56,340 bases of DNA from a bacterium (GTDB lineage: Bacteria; Patescibacteriota; Patescibacteriia; 2-01-FULL-39-33), in contig JAKQDP010000063.1 of the NCBI GenBank assembly GCA_029558735.1, positions 1 to 56,340 on the forward strand, given 5' to 3'. Positions 21,949-32,510 of this stretch are shown in pieces. The translations under genes were made by a program, and so were the position numbers. Positions within the stretch are counted from its first letter, which is position 1; each line of letters opens with the position of its first letter. Under the pieces are notes generated by a model. That model saw only the letters and a program-made list of their open reading frames with translations, was not told the origin of the DNA and did no database searches.

Positions 21949-21977
21949 AGTTTAGGCTAAAGTGAACTGAAAGTCAA
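21949..21977 (-). promoter_or_regulatory. Promoter TTGACT-17-TAAACT
   Basis: Minus-strand hexamers with 17-bp spacer upstream of 21899. Confidence 0.6.
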
Positions 21978-21982
21978 TCTAA

Positions 21983-22009
21983 AAGCCGCCCCCTTGAGGG
22001 GGGCGGCTT
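21983..22009 (-). terminator. GC-rich hairpin downstream of greA
   Basis: AAGCCGCCCCC / GGGGGCGGCTT 11-bp stem. Confidence 0.7.
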
Positions 22010-22020
22010 CTTGAAACCAA

Positions 22021-22482
22021 TTATTCTATTTTATCTATTTTACATTTAATTTTTCCGGCCGGAACAGTCAATTCAAACTCATAACCAACCGCCTTACCGA
22101 TAAAAGCTTGGCCCATCGGTGATTGGTGGGATATTTTGCCATCGGCCGGATTGGCTTCGGCCGGCCCAACAATCATATATTTCATTTTCAAACCATTGTC
22201 ACAAGTGGCCTGAACCGTTGAGCCGATGCCAACAATATCTGAATTCTTATTGTTTTTTATAATAATCGCATTCTTGATTAATTGTTCTAGTTCCTGAATT
22301 TTGCCTTCAATAAAACTTTGTTTTTCTCGCGCCTCATGATATTCAGCGTTTTCCGACAAATCTCCCAACTCGCGGGCTCGAGCAATCCGGTCAATTACTT
22401 CCGGACGCTCTTCTTTAATCAAATGTTCCAATTCGCTTTTGAGCTTCTCCAACCCTTCGGGAGAAATGTAATTTTCCTTCAT
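22021..22482 (-). CDS. greA: Transcription elongation factor GreA
   Basis: ISPEGLEKLKSELEHL...ARELGDLSENAEYHEAREKQSFIEGKIQELE. Confidence 0.96.
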   Translation of the reverse strand: MKENYISPEGLEKLKSELEHLIKEERPEVIDRIARARELGDLSENAEYHEAREKQSFIEGKIQELEQLIKNAIIIKNNKNSDIVGIGSTVQATCDNGLKMKYMIVGPAEANPADGKISHQSPMGQAFIGKAVGYEFELTVPAGKIKCKIDKIE

Positions 22483-22525
22483 AATTTGACGATAATTTAT
22501 TGTATTTTTTAAAAGTATAATTAAC

Positions 22526-22554
22526 AGGATATTACATTAACAAATAATTGTCAA
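22526..22554 (-). promoter_or_regulatory. greA promoter TTGACA-17-TATCCT
   Basis: Minus-strand hexamers with 17-bp spacing. Confidence 0.6.
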
Positions 22555-22641
22555 GAGTCAATAAAAACCGACTGAAGAAAAACTAAAAAAGAACATTTAA
22601 AAAAACAATCCCCCCTTAATTATTATCATTTATTAATCCAC

Positions 22642-24558
22642 TTAATTCTTAGTAAACCAATAACGAATAATCTCGCTGGCAATCGGCACGGCGATAGAAC
22701 TCCCCTCTCCTCCTTCCTCGACTAAAATAGTAATAACAAAGGTGGGTTGTTCATAAGGAGCAAAGCCGGTAAACCAGGCGTGATTTTCTTTATTGTTATT
22801 CCACTGGGCTGTCCCGGTTTTGCCGGCCACCTCAACCGGCAGGGCCATTAGACTGCGGGCCGAACCGGCGGTTACAGTTTGCCGCATACCCTCGCGAACA
22901 ATCTGCAAATTTTCGGGTTGGACAAAATTATCCAGAATCACTTCCGGCATAACCGCTTGCCTGACACCATCGGCCTGAATAATTTCTCTCGCTAAATGAG
23001 GACGGTACAATTTTCCACCATTGGCAATTGCGACCGTATAATTATTAACTTGCAAAGGTGTAACCAATAAATCGCCTTGACCGATAGCCAAGTGATAGGT
23101 ATCACCGATATACCAAATTTCATCTTTTAGCGCTTGTTTCCATTCCGGCGTCGGCACCAGACCGGGTTTCTCATTGGGCAAATCAATGCCGGTAGTATTG
23201 CCCAGCCCAAACATATCCAAATATTTTACGATTCGTTCAACGCCCAAACCCTGAAAATCGCCATAACCGCCACCCAGATAGTAAAAAAAAGTATTTACTG
23301 AATCAGCGATTGCCTTGACTACATTGGTTGAGCCGTGGCCGCCGGCGCGCCAATCAGGAAAAAACCATTTGCCGATCCATAATCCGCCGACGCTGTTAAA
23401 ACTGGTTTGTCGATCAATTACCCCTTCTTCCAGGCCGGCCGTCGCCAAAACTAATTTTATTGTCGAACCAGATGGATATTCACCGGCAATTGATCGAGAA
23501 AACAATGGCTTTCTCTCGTCGTCCAATAATTTTTGATAATCAACCTGACTGATACCCAGAGAAAATAAATTGTTATCATAACTGGGATAATCAACTAAAG
23601 CCAAGATTTCTCCGTTAGTGGGGTCGGAAACAATCACTGAAGCGGCCTTGGTTTGACCCAATCGTTCTTCTAAGATTTCATAAATTCTATTCTGCAAATC
23701 AGCGTCCACCGCCAATACAATATCACTGCCGGCCAGCGGCGAAAAATAAGACAAAATCTTTTTTTCCTGTCCCAAGGCGTCAACCTCCACTTTTTTTTCA
23801 CCGTGATGGCCGCGCAAATAATCTTCATAATATTTTTCCAGGCCGATTTTGCCAATATTATCACTCAAAAGATAAGCCGCTGATTTTTCCTCATATTCCT
23901 CAGGGCTGATTTTTCCGACATAACCCAAAAGATGAGAAAAACTCTGACCATCAATATAACTTCTCCAAGCATCAACTTCCAAGGTGACCCCCGGTAAATC
24001 AGCGCTCAAAACCTTCAATAACATCGCCTGTTCATAATCAATCCCGGTCTTAATGATAATCGGCTGAAAAAAATAACGCTTGTCAGAAATTTTTTCCTCT
24101 ATTTCCTTTTGGTCAATGCCGGCCACCCCGGCCACTCTGGCCAATACTGCCTGTTGAGCCTGACTGTCTTCTGGCAAACCAACTGGCGTTATCAATAAAG
24201 AAAAACCGGAAATATTTTTTACCAGCGGTTTTCCATTCCGATCATAAATTATGCCCCGTTGCGCCCGGCTATAGTTAATCCTAATCCGGTTATTCTCAGC
24301 CAGAGAAAAATAATATTCTCCCTTGATACTCTGCAAATAAAAGCTGCGGCCGGCGATCAACGCTAAAGCCAAAAAAATAAAAGCCAAAAACAACCTTAAT
24401 TTGCCGTTGGCTAACGGCAAACCCAAAAAACCCTGGCCAACACCGGCCAAAGAAAAATCCGATAAACCGGGGCTGTAACTGTCTTCTACCCAACCCAGAG
24501 AGCTTCTTTTGCCGCTATCAATAATTTCCGTAATAAAAAAGGGGTTTGTTCGTCTCAT
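22642..24558 (-). CDS. mrdA: Penicillin-binding protein 2 (MrdA)
   Basis: Transpeptidase SxxK (GEYPSGSTIKLVLA), SVN, KTGTAQ motifs; N-terminal TM. Confidence 0.94.
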   Translation of the reverse strand: MRRTNPFFITEIIDSGKRSSLGWVEDSYSPGLSDFSLAGVGQGFLGLPLANGKLRLFLAFIFLALALIAGRSFYLQSIKGEYYFSLAENNRIRINYSRAQRGIIYDRNGKPLVKNISGFSLLITPVGLPEDSQAQQAVLARVAGVAGIDQKEIEEKISDKRYFFQPIIIKTGIDYEQAMLLKVLSADLPGVTLEVDAWRSYIDGQSFSHLLGYVGKISPEEYEEKSAAYLLSDNIGKIGLEKYYEDYLRGHHGEKKVEVDALGQEKKILSYFSPLAGSDIVLAVDADLQNRIYEILEERLGQTKAASVIVSDPTNGEILALVDYPSYDNNLFSLGISQVDYQKLLDDERKPLFSRSIAGEYPSGSTIKLVLATAGLEEGVIDRQTSFNSVGGLWIGKWFFPDWRAGGHGSTNVVKAIADSVNTFFYYLGGGYGDFQGLGVERIVKYLDMFGLGNTTGIDLPNEKPGLVPTPEWKQALKDEIWYIGDTYHLAIGQGDLLVTPLQVNNYTVAIANGGKLYRPHLAREIIQADGVRQAVMPEVILDNFVQPENLQIVREGMRQTVTAGSARSLMALPVEVAGKTGTAQWNNNKENHAWFTGFAPYEQPTFVITILVEEGGEGSSIAVPIASEIIRYWFTKN

Positions 24559-25076
24559 TGGCTGATAAAATTTGTCTTAAATCTGGTGGATAAATTATCA
24601 ATAATTATAAAAAATAAGGCCAAGATCAAAGCCGTACTTAAAAATTCAAACCCGATTATTTTGCCAAAATCCTTGGTTAATAAAAAATCAGTCAAACCGA
24701 TCAAATAAGACAAGCCAACCAGAGCTCCAAAGGTCAAATAATAAATAGCCGTTGCCGAAAAACCCAAAAAAATAAAGGAATACAAGGAACGGTTGGTAAA
24801 AAAATTAAGCATTAATGCCTCCAGTGCTACACCGGTGACCAAAAGCGTTAATGAAAATAAACCAAACGGCAGATTAGAATAAATATCCATTATTAGTCCC
24901 CCCGCCAAAATCAGCGCCAAACTCCAAGAAAAATCAACCACACTAACTAAAATCACCAGTGCCACCAGCAGCAAATTCAGCCTGGTGATTAAAGTCTGAA
25001 AATTAGCCAAGAAAGAAAACTGAACTAACAGCAAAAATAGAACAACAAGAATAAAAAAAATAATTTTTTTCCACAT
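24555..25076 (-). CDS. mreD: MreD-like rod shape-determining membrane protein
   Basis: 173 aa hydrophobic protein between mrdA and mreC. Confidence 0.7.
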   Translation of the reverse strand: MWKKIIFFILVVLFLLLVQFSFLANFQTLITRLNLLLVALVILVSVVDFSWSLALILAGGLIMDIYSNLPFGLFSLTLLVTGVALEALMLNFFTNRSLYSFIFLGFSATAIYYLTFGALVGLSYLIGLTDFLLTKDFGKIIGFEFLSTALILALFFIIIDNLSTRFKTNFISQ

Positions 25077-25079
25077 ACT

Positions 25080-25874
25080 TTAAGGCGTAAGCACTAAAAC
25101 ATAACTTAAATTATCAAAGGAAATAACCGGGCTCAAAACAGCCGTCTTGAAAATTTCATTTTCCACTTGATTGACCGATTCAATTCTGGCAATTAATAAA
25201 TTTTTTGGAATATTACCCTCCAAACCGGAGGTAACAACCAAGTCTCCATTTTTAATCTGCTGATCCTGGGGAATGTTAGTCATAGAAAAACTGAGGCCAA
25301 ATTGTCCCTCAACCAAGCCGGCCGTCTGATCGGTGTTTTGAATGGTAGCCGCCACTTTACTGTTGTTATCGGTTAAGAGCAAAACCTTACTGAAATAATC
25401 ATTAACCTCATGAATTTTACCGACTAAAATACCCCGATCAGATACCACCGCCAATCCCTTCACTAAGCCGTCAACCGAGCCGCGATTTATTACTACCGAG
25501 CGAGACAATGGATCGGAAACACCAGTAATAATTTTAGCTGAAACCGCTTTCAACTGCTGCTCTTCAATAAAATTCAATTCCTGTTTGAGTAATTGATTTT
25601 CCTGTTCCAGGCTAATAATTTTTGAGTAGTCGGTTTGATATTGTTCCAGCCAATCTCTCAACTGATTATTTTCCGCCAATAAATCGCGACGTCTCACCCA
25701 GGAGTCATAAAATGACCCCGCCCCCTGAGAAGCGGAATAAAGCATCGCTTGAGCCGGGCTAAACACCCGAACCAATAAACTTTCAATCGGATTCAGCCAA
25801 CCCAAATAATGAAGGGCAGACAAAAATAAAATTAACACTAAGGCGATAGTCGCCAATTTAATAATCCGTTTCAT
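25080..25874 (-). CDS. mreC: Rod shape-determining protein MreC
   Basis: Coiled coil then SAKIITGVSDPLSRSVVINRGSVDGLVKGLAVVSDRGILVGKI. Confidence 0.93.
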   Translation of the reverse strand: MKRIIKLATIALVLILFLSALHYLGWLNPIESLLVRVFSPAQAMLYSASQGAGSFYDSWVRRRDLLAENNQLRDWLEQYQTDYSKIISLEQENQLLKQELNFIEEQQLKAVSAKIITGVSDPLSRSVVINRGSVDGLVKGLAVVSDRGILVGKIHEVNDYFSKVLLLTDNNSKVAATIQNTDQTAGLVEGQFGLSFSMTNIPQDQQIKNGDLVVTSGLEGNIPKNLLIARIESVNQVENEIFKTAVLSPVISFDNLSYVLVLTP

Positions 25875-25888
25875 GGTTTACCTCTAAG

Positions 25889-26926
25889 TTACTGAGAAGA
25901 AGGAATGGCAATATCGTTAAGCAGGGTTTCATCGTCCAAAACAATGCCCATGCCTCGAACAGCACAAGTCTGGGGATCGTCAGCAATGTGAACCGGAATA
26001 CCGATATTCTTGGAAATAAATCGATCAATCCCTTTTAATAAGGCTGTGCCGCCGGTTAAGATAACGCCTTTTTGATAAATATCCGCCACCAATTCCGGCG
26101 GCGTTGTTTCTAAAGTTGATTTTATCACTTCTAAAATATGTCTGACTGATTTGGCCAAGGCGCTCCGAATTTGTGAATCATCCACCAAAACCTCGCGAGG
26201 CAGACCAGAAACAATTTCCCGACCGCGCATTTCCATTTGCAAATTTTCATCCAAATTTACAGCTGAACCAATTTTTCTTTTTATTTCCTCCGCCACCATT
26301 TCTCCCAAAACTAAATTGAATTCATCGCGAGCAAACTTAATAATATCGCGATCTAAAGCCAAACCAGCAACCTTCGACACTTTCCAATTAACAATTCCAT
26401 CCAAGGAAATTACCGCTACCTCAGTCAAACCGCCGCCAAGGTTAACAATCATATTACCTGACGGGTCCTGGATTGGAATCCGAGCGCCAATGGCGGCGGC
26501 GACAATATTCTCCACCAAAAACACCTGGGAGGCGCCGGCCGATAAGATGACATCCTCCACCGCTTTTTTTTCCACTTCTGTAACATCCAAGGGAATACCG
26601 ACCACTACCCGTGGGCGGGCGGAAAAAGCTAATTTACCGGCATAGAGACGACCAATAAAATAGCGAATCATTTTTTCGGTAATTTCAAAATCAGAAATAA
26701 TGCCATATTCCAAGGGTTTGTTGGCGATAATGTGAGGCGGCGTTTTGCCCAACATTTTTCTAGCCTCTCCGCCAACGGCTAAAATCTGGTCGGTGCGCAT
26801 ATTAACCGCCACCACCGATGACTCATTAACCACAATACCGCGGTCCTGCTGATAAATCATGGTTTTGGTGCTGCCCAGATCAATCCCCAAACCTTTATTT
26901 ATTTTGCTAAAAAATTTTTTAAACAT
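25889..26926 (-). CDS. mreB: Rod shape-determining protein MreB (paralog 1)
   Basis: GLGIDLGSTKTMIYQQDRGIVVNESSVVAV; actin fold phosphate motifs. Confidence 0.95.
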   Translation of the reverse strand: MFKKFFSKINKGLGIDLGSTKTMIYQQDRGIVVNESSVVAVNMRTDQILAVGGEARKMLGKTPPHIIANKPLEYGIISDFEITEKMIRYFIGRLYAGKLAFSARPRVVVGIPLDVTEVEKKAVEDVILSAGASQVFLVENIVAAAIGARIPIQDPSGNMIVNLGGGLTEVAVISLDGIVNWKVSKVAGLALDRDIIKFARDEFNLVLGEMVAEEIKRKIGSAVNLDENLQMEMRGREIVSGLPREVLVDDSQIRSALAKSVRHILEVIKSTLETTPPELVADIYQKGVILTGGTALLKGIDRFISKNIGIPVHIADDPQTCAVRGMGIVLDDETLLNDIAIPSSQ

Positions 26927-26952
26927 TTACCGAAAAAATTAGAAATTAATGA

Positions 26953-28182
26953 TTACTTATTAAATATTTTCTTCACTAACTCGGAGAGAGCTAGCAATTC
27001 CACCGACTGGGCTGACCGTTCTTTGAGCTCTATTTTAACGCCAGTTTTTTTGCTGACTACCAGACGCCAAGGAATGCCGATTAAATCAGCATCCGCTAAT
27101 TTCGCGCCGACCGAAATATCCCGATCATCATACAAAACCGCCACGCCCCTTTTCTTCAATTGATCATAAATTTTTTCCGCTTGTCCGTTCTCGCCCAAAG
27201 ATAATAAATGGGCTTGATAGGGAGCGACATTCTCCGGCCAAATGATGCCCTTTTGATCATGGTGCGCCTCAACAATAGTGGCGACCAAACGAGAAATACC
27301 AATACCGTAACTGGCCATTAAAATCGGCTTCTTTTGGCCCTGTTCGTCAGTGGCATAACCATTCATTTCTTTGGCGTATTTGTCGCCAAACTGAAAAATA
27401 TTGCCGACTTCAATGCTTTTACCTTCTTCAAGCCGTCCGCCACATTTGGGACAAATATCGCCGACTTTAAACTTGGTAATTTCCGTATTCTGTCCGTAAG
27501 CACAATCAGAACAAAAAATAATTTTGTCCTCACCGGCTTCGGAAATCACCTGAAACTCATGGGAATAATTTTGGGTAAAGACACCGCCAGAAGCTTCAAC
27601 CACCTTCGACTCCAAACCGCAACGCCGATAAACATTCTGATAAGCCTCAATTAGCTGCTGATAGTACCGGTCCAAATCAGCCTGCTCCAAATGAAAACTG
27701 TATAAATCCTTCATCATAAATTCCCGGCCCCGTATAATTCCCCCTTTGGCTCGCAACTCATTACGAAATTTATTTTGAATCTGGTAAATAGCAAAAGGCA
27801 ATTCCCGATAAGAATTAATATTGCGGCGAACCAGGTCATAAATCACTTCTTCGTGAGTAGCAGCCAAACCCGCCTCTTTGCCACTCCGATCTTTAAATTG
27901 GTACATTATTTCCGCCAAACTGGCCCACCGACCCGTTTCCTCCCAAATACCTTTGGGCTGGAGGGCCGGCATCAACATTTCCTGGGCGCCAGTGGCGTTC
28001 ATTTCCTCTCTAATAATATTGGTAATTTTGGTAATCACCTGCCAGCCCAAAGGCAAATAAGTGTAAACTCCGGCCATCAACATATCAATAAATCCACCCT
28101 GGACTAAAAATCGATGGGAAGCGCTAACCGCCTCTTTGGGCGACTGTTTTTGAGTTTTGGTAAAAAGCGTTGATTGCTTCAT
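26953..28182 (-). CDS. proS: Prolyl-tRNA synthetase
   Basis: Class II aaRS: GFIDMLMAGVYTYLPLGWQV, EMLMPALQP, ELRAKGGIIRGREFMMKDLYSFH; start set at MKQSTLF. Confidence 0.95.
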   Translation of the reverse strand: MKQSTLFTKTQKQSPKEAVSASHRFLVQGGFIDMLMAGVYTYLPLGWQVITKITNIIREEMNATGAQEMLMPALQPKGIWEETGRWASLAEIMYQFKDRSGKEAGLAATHEEVIYDLVRRNINSYRELPFAIYQIQNKFRNELRAKGGIIRGREFMMKDLYSFHLEQADLDRYYQQLIEAYQNVYRRCGLESKVVEASGGVFTQNYSHEFQVISEAGEDKIIFCSDCAYGQNTEITKFKVGDICPKCGGRLEEGKSIEVGNIFQFGDKYAKEMNGYATDEQGQKKPILMASYGIGISRLVATIVEAHHDQKGIIWPENVAPYQAHLLSLGENGQAEKIYDQLKKRGVAVLYDDRDISVGAKLADADLIGIPWRLVVSKKTGVKIELKERSAQSVELLALSELVKKIFNK

Positions 28183-28239
28183 AAAATTAAGATGATTATT
28201 AGGGTATCTTTTCATTTTTGAGTTCTTTTGTCAAAAAAC

Positions 28240-28602
28240 CTATTTCTTCCAAAACTGCCAAATCTTTTTTCCGGGATTATCAGTTAAGCCGCTGGTCGGT
28301 TGAGAGCCGACCTGATCCGTCAACATAATTTGCATCAGTTGTTTTAATCGTTCAATTTCAGCAATCACTGTTTCACCATCATATTCGCCACTGTGTTTTT
28401 TTTGACCTTGGTAGCTGGTTTGTTTTTGATCCAAATGCAAACCAATTTCTGACCCGTTAATATAAATGTGAAAACGAGGATAAAACCCGCCGCCAAGACG
28501 GCGAGCATAACTTGTTTGAGGCGAACCATCGCGAACCAGTCCATAGCCGGCTCGCTTGACCACTGCCACCGGATTTAATTGGGCCGGCACAGTTATATTC
28601 AT
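28240..28602 (-). CDS. Conserved hypothetical protein
   Basis: ATG overlaps rseP stop (ATGA); MNITVPAQLNPVAVVKRAGYGLVRDG... Confidence 0.65.
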   Translation of the reverse strand: MNITVPAQLNPVAVVKRAGYGLVRDGSPQTSYARRLGGGFYPRFHIYINGSEIGLHLDQKQTSYQGQKKHSGEYDGETVIAEIERLKQLMQIMLTDQVGSQPTSGLTDNPGKKIWQFWKK

Positions 28603-29756
28603 AAACCAAATAAATTTTTTACTCCGGCAATCATATTGCCGCCATATTTCAAAACATCGCTTAAGGTTAACCACAACACCAAAACCATCAATAAGATAAA
28701 ACCAATATTATGGATTAAGTTTTCCCACTCTCTTTTGACTGCCCGACCACGAATCTTCTCCAATAATAAAAAGACAACCCGACCGCCATCCAAGGCGGGA
28801 AAAGGCAAAATATTGACAATAGCCAAATTAAGAGAAAGTAAAGCCATAAATTGCAATAAATAAACAAAGCCCAACTCAGCAAATTGACCGGTCAAAACAG
28901 CGATACCCACCGGTCCGGCAACGTCGGCACCGGTCGGCAAACCAAAAATTAAATTTTTAATCAAATTATAAAAAGCAATAACAATCGCCGCCAACCAAAT
29001 AAAAGTTGATTTGACTCCTTGAATAATTGCCCAAGGCCAAGAATAACTGACAATGGCCGTCTCGGCCAAAGCCACGCCAATGCCGGTATTACCGTCAAAC
29101 TCCGTTATTTTGATATCATAAGACAGCTCTTCTTCACCACGTCTGATTAAAAAATTAACTGTTTGATCGGCCTTATCGGACAAATATTGCTGAGACGAAC
29201 CAATATCTGCCAGGGGCTGGCCGTCAGCGGCAATAATTATGTCACCGACCCTAATGCCTGCCTGTTGCGCCGGCAGATCGGGCAATACTTGAACCACCTG
29301 AATATTCCGACCGGTAATCTTGGCGCCTTGAGGCTCTCCTTCGAGTACTGCCGGCAAACCCAATTTAAATCCCCAAGTCAACAAAACCATACACAAAAAA
29401 ACATTCATTATCACCCCGGCCACTAAAATAATGACCCGCTGCCATATTTTTTTATGGCCAAAACTATCAGTCATTTCAGCCTGTTCGCCGTCTTGGCCCT
29501 TGATTTTAACAAAACCGCCAACCGGTATCCAGTTCACAGAATAGATGGTTGGTTCCTTATCAACCGTCAACCGATTACCCCAAATCACCCGCCAGCGTTT
29601 ATTAATCCGCTGAAAACCGATGATTCTTGGTGGCAGACCGAAACCGAATTCTTCCACTTTAACGCCAAATCGTCGGGCAGTCCAAAAATGCCCAAATTCA
29701 TGGGCAAATACCATCACTGATAAAACAACCGCAAAAATAAAAATAGTCGTTATCAT
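28599..29756 (-). CDS. rseP: RIP metalloprotease RseP (site-2 protease, M50) with PDZ domain
   Basis: FAHEFGHFWTARRFGV HExxH and NILPFPALDGGR motifs. Confidence 0.95.
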   Translation of the reverse strand: MITTIFIFAVVLSVMVFAHEFGHFWTARRFGVKVEEFGFGLPPRIIGFQRINKRWRVIWGNRLTVDKEPTIYSVNWIPVGGFVKIKGQDGEQAEMTDSFGHKKIWQRVIILVAGVIMNVFLCMVLLTWGFKLGLPAVLEGEPQGAKITGRNIQVVQVLPDLPAQQAGIRVGDIIIAADGQPLADIGSSQQYLSDKADQTVNFLIRRGEEELSYDIKITEFDGNTGIGVALAETAIVSYSWPWAIIQGVKSTFIWLAAIVIAFYNLIKNLIFGLPTGADVAGPVGIAVLTGQFAELGFVYLLQFMALLSLNLAIVNILPFPALDGGRVVFLLLEKIRGRAVKREWENLIHNIGFILLMVLVLWLTLSDVLKYGGNMIAGVKNLFGL

Positions 29757-29787
29757 AATTAATTTAAATTTACCTTTATTTAAACTT

Positions 29788-30339
29788 CTAAACTGTCATT
29801 ATCTCTTGTTCTTTGGCCTGAGAAATTTCTTTGATCTTATTGTTATAGTCGCTAACTGTTTTATCAAGCTCTTCCACTAAAAAAAATTTCTCGTCCTCAC
29901 CGAATTCTTTATTTTTTTCCGCCGCCAAAATTTTTTCTTTGATATCCTCCCGAATATTACGAACGGCGATTCTGGCCTGTTCTTCTTTTTGACCAAGCAG
30001 TTTGACTATTTCCCGACGAGATTCTTCAGTCATTTGAGGAACGGTTATTCTAATCCGATCACCCTCATTGGCAATGCCCAAATCCAACCCGGCTTCCCTA
30101 ACCGCCTTTTCCATTGCCTTAATGACGTTTTTGTCCCAGGGCTGAATAATAATCGACCTAGCTTCTGGCACGGAAATTGACGATAGCTGATTCAATGGTG
30201 TTAAAACACCGTAAGCGTCGACCCTGATATTATCCAAAATTGCCGGATTGGCCCGGCCAGTTTTTAACACGGCAATATCCTCCTGAAAATGCTCAATCGC
30301 CTTGTCCAGGTCAGACAAGTTGTCCGAGATAATACTCAT
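29788..30339 (-). CDS. frr: Ribosome recycling factor
   Basis: LKTGRANPAILDNIRVDAYGVLTPLNQLSSISVPEARSIIIQPWD. Confidence 0.97.
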   Translation of the reverse strand: MSIISDNLSDLDKAIEHFQEDIAVLKTGRANPAILDNIRVDAYGVLTPLNQLSSISVPEARSIIIQPWDKNVIKAMEKAVREAGLDLGIANEGDRIRITVPQMTEESRREIVKLLGQKEEQARIAVRNIREDIKEKILAAEKNKEFGEDEKFFLVEELDKTVSDYNNKIKEISQAKEQEIMTV

Positions 30340-30353
30340 ATGATTTTATTTTA

Positions 30354-31436
30354 TTAATTACGCGCTTTAAACGCCGCCAAATAAACAATGTTAGTCTCCT
30401 GAAAATCAATCGCAATCGCTTTGCATAACCGCTTAAAAGGCAACTCCTGAGATGACCAACTTTGACCGCCATCTTTAGTTTTGACCAAACTACTGCCGGT
30501 GGAATAATAAATTTCATTACTGTCTTTAGGGTTGACCGCCAATGCATAAATACTGGTATTTTTGGGCGCCGGCAACAGCTCAATCGCCTGCCAGCTATCG
30601 CCGCGATCAGTGCTTCTTAACATTCCATAACGAGAAACGTGGATTAAACCGCCGTCAGTGGCTTTATCGGCCACCAGACCAATGTATTTATTACTACTGG
30701 AAAATGGTTTAAAACTTTTAGCCAAAGATTCCCATGTCGCCCCACTGTCACTGGAACGGTAAATGCCTTTATCATCGGTAGCGGCATAAACGAAATTATG
30801 ATTATTTGGATCAATAATAATATCCATAATCACCACTCCCTTGATATAATTAACCGTTGTCCATGTTTTACCGCCGTCTAGACTTTTCAGAATTTCTCCG
30901 TCACTGGTGCCAAGATAAAGCACCTCCCGATTGACATAATCAATCACCGCCGTTGTTAACACCACCTCATTGTTTTGATGAAAATATGGCGTTTCCCAAA
31001 ATCGGCCGCAATCGTTTGATTTGTATAATTTATTACCAGTGGTGGCATAAAGCGTGCACTTAAAAACCGGGTCCACTGCGACTGTCCTGATTTTTCCCCG
31101 ATTAAGCGAGCGAAACTTCTGCCAGCTATTGCCGCCATCATAACTGTAAATAATGCCCTCTGTTTCGGTGGCCAAATAAATAGTGTTGTGATCCTGAGGA
31201 TCAAGCGCTATCTTAGCCACATCAATATTAGCAATACTGGCTACTTTGCCGCCGGTTAAGGGCACATCAACTTTTTGGGTCCAGGTTTCGGCGCTGTCAA
31301 TTGACTTCCAAATGCCCCCGTCCACCTTTTCGGCAGTCGCTGAGCCGCCGCCCAATTTAATGGTGCAGCCGCTGACGATGAAAACCAAAGTCAAGCCCAA
31401 ACCAGCCAACCCAATAAACTTATTTTTTAACTTCAT
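30354..31436 (-). CDS. BNR/Ycf48-like beta-propeller lipoprotein
   Basis: Lipobox VSGC; repeated SxDGGxTW / DPxxxxxxYxxT units. Confidence 0.85.
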   Translation of the reverse strand: MKLKNKFIGLAGLGLTLVFIVSGCTIKLGGGSATAEKVDGGIWKSIDSAETWTQKVDVPLTGGKVASIANIDVAKIALDPQDHNTIYLATETEGIIYSYDGGNSWQKFRSLNRGKIRTVAVDPVFKCTLYATTGNKLYKSNDCGRFWETPYFHQNNEVVLTTAVIDYVNREVLYLGTSDGEILKSLDGGKTWTTVNYIKGVVIMDIIIDPNNHNFVYAATDDKGIYRSSDSGATWESLAKSFKPFSSSNKYIGLVADKATDGGLIHVSRYGMLRSTDRGDSWQAIELLPAPKNTSIYALAVNPKDSNEIYYSTGSSLVKTKDGGQSWSSQELPFKRLCKAIAIDFQETNIVYLAAFKARN

Positions 31437-32458
31437 AAATTTATGATTATATTTTCTAATATTAAACGGGAACTAATATTATAATCAAAATAAATGCCAG
31501 CCTGATTAATTAGTTTGACCAACTTATTAATTTTAAAAAAATCAAAGTTTTTTGATTGCTGTTTTAAATTATCAAGCTGTTCAATGTCGGCCACCAAATA
31601 TTCATTGCCGCTTGCCACTAATAATAAGTCTCGTAAAACCAACTGCCAATCATTGATAATTTTCCCAATCAACTGACTGTTAAAAACTTCATTACCGGAA
31701 AAATTAATTAATTTATCAACCAATCTGAAACGCTGACTGAGATCGGCCTTTGCAAAAAGGAAAAAATTACTAATATTGGTATTATGGTCGTCCAACTGCT
31801 CCTGATTGGCAACTAATGACCAGGCTATTCCCGGTCGGCCATAGGCCAAGCGAGCCACCCGCCTAACCTCCGTCACCCCCCGATCAGTCAAAAAAGCTTC
31901 AATAAGACGGGTGGCGACAGGAAAAAAATTAATCTGCTGACAACGGGACAAGATGGTCGCCGGCAGACGAGAAGCATCATCGGCGATTAAAATTATTACC
32001 GTGCGGGGCGTTGGTTCCTCTAAAAGTTTCAATAAAGCATTGGCAGCGCTGGTGTTCAACTCATCAGCCTTATCAATAATGCCCACTTTATAGTCATTCA
32101 GCATACTGGCTTGGCTAAGTCGATTTTTTAAATCACGGACCTGGTCAATAATAATTTTTTTTCTCAGTTTGCCTGTCTTTTCATCCACTAATCTAGTAAG
32201 ACGATAAACATCAGGATGAACGCCATGCGCCAACTGCTGACAATGAAAACACTGCCCACAGGGTTTGACATCAGTCTTAGCTTGACACAAAAGAGTGGCG
32301 ATAAATCTCTCAGCAACAGTATATTTACCCAAATTGGCCGGACCGGCAAAAACATAGGCCTGACTGATTCGACCGGTTTTAATGGTGGATTGCAAAAAAT
32401 TTACCGCCCGATCGTGGCCGCAAATTTGCCAATCAAACTGTCCGCTGTCGACTTTCAT
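31433..32458 (-). CDS. holB: DNA polymerase III subunit delta'
   Basis: HDRAVNFLQSTIKTGRISQAYVFAGPANLGKYTVAERF, zinc CxxCxxC, NALLKLLEEPTPRTVIIL. Confidence 0.92.
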   Translation of the reverse strand: MKVDSGQFDWQICGHDRAVNFLQSTIKTGRISQAYVFAGPANLGKYTVAERFIATLLCQAKTDVKPCGQCFHCQQLAHGVHPDVYRLTRLVDEKTGKLRKKIIIDQVRDLKNRLSQASMLNDYKVGIIDKADELNTSAANALLKLLEEPTPRTVIILIADDASRLPATILSRCQQINFFPVATRLIEAFLTDRGVTEVRRVARLAYGRPGIAWSLVANQEQLDDHNTNISNFFLFAKADLSQRFRLVDKLINFSGNEVFNSQLIGKIINDWQLVLRDLLLVASGNEYLVADIEQLDNLKQQSKNFDFFKINKLVKLINQAGIYFDYNISSRLILENIIINL

Positions 32459-32510
32459 ATACCTTAGATTTTAACATAAAATAGACTAATCTGCCAAACA
32501 ACCAAATTAA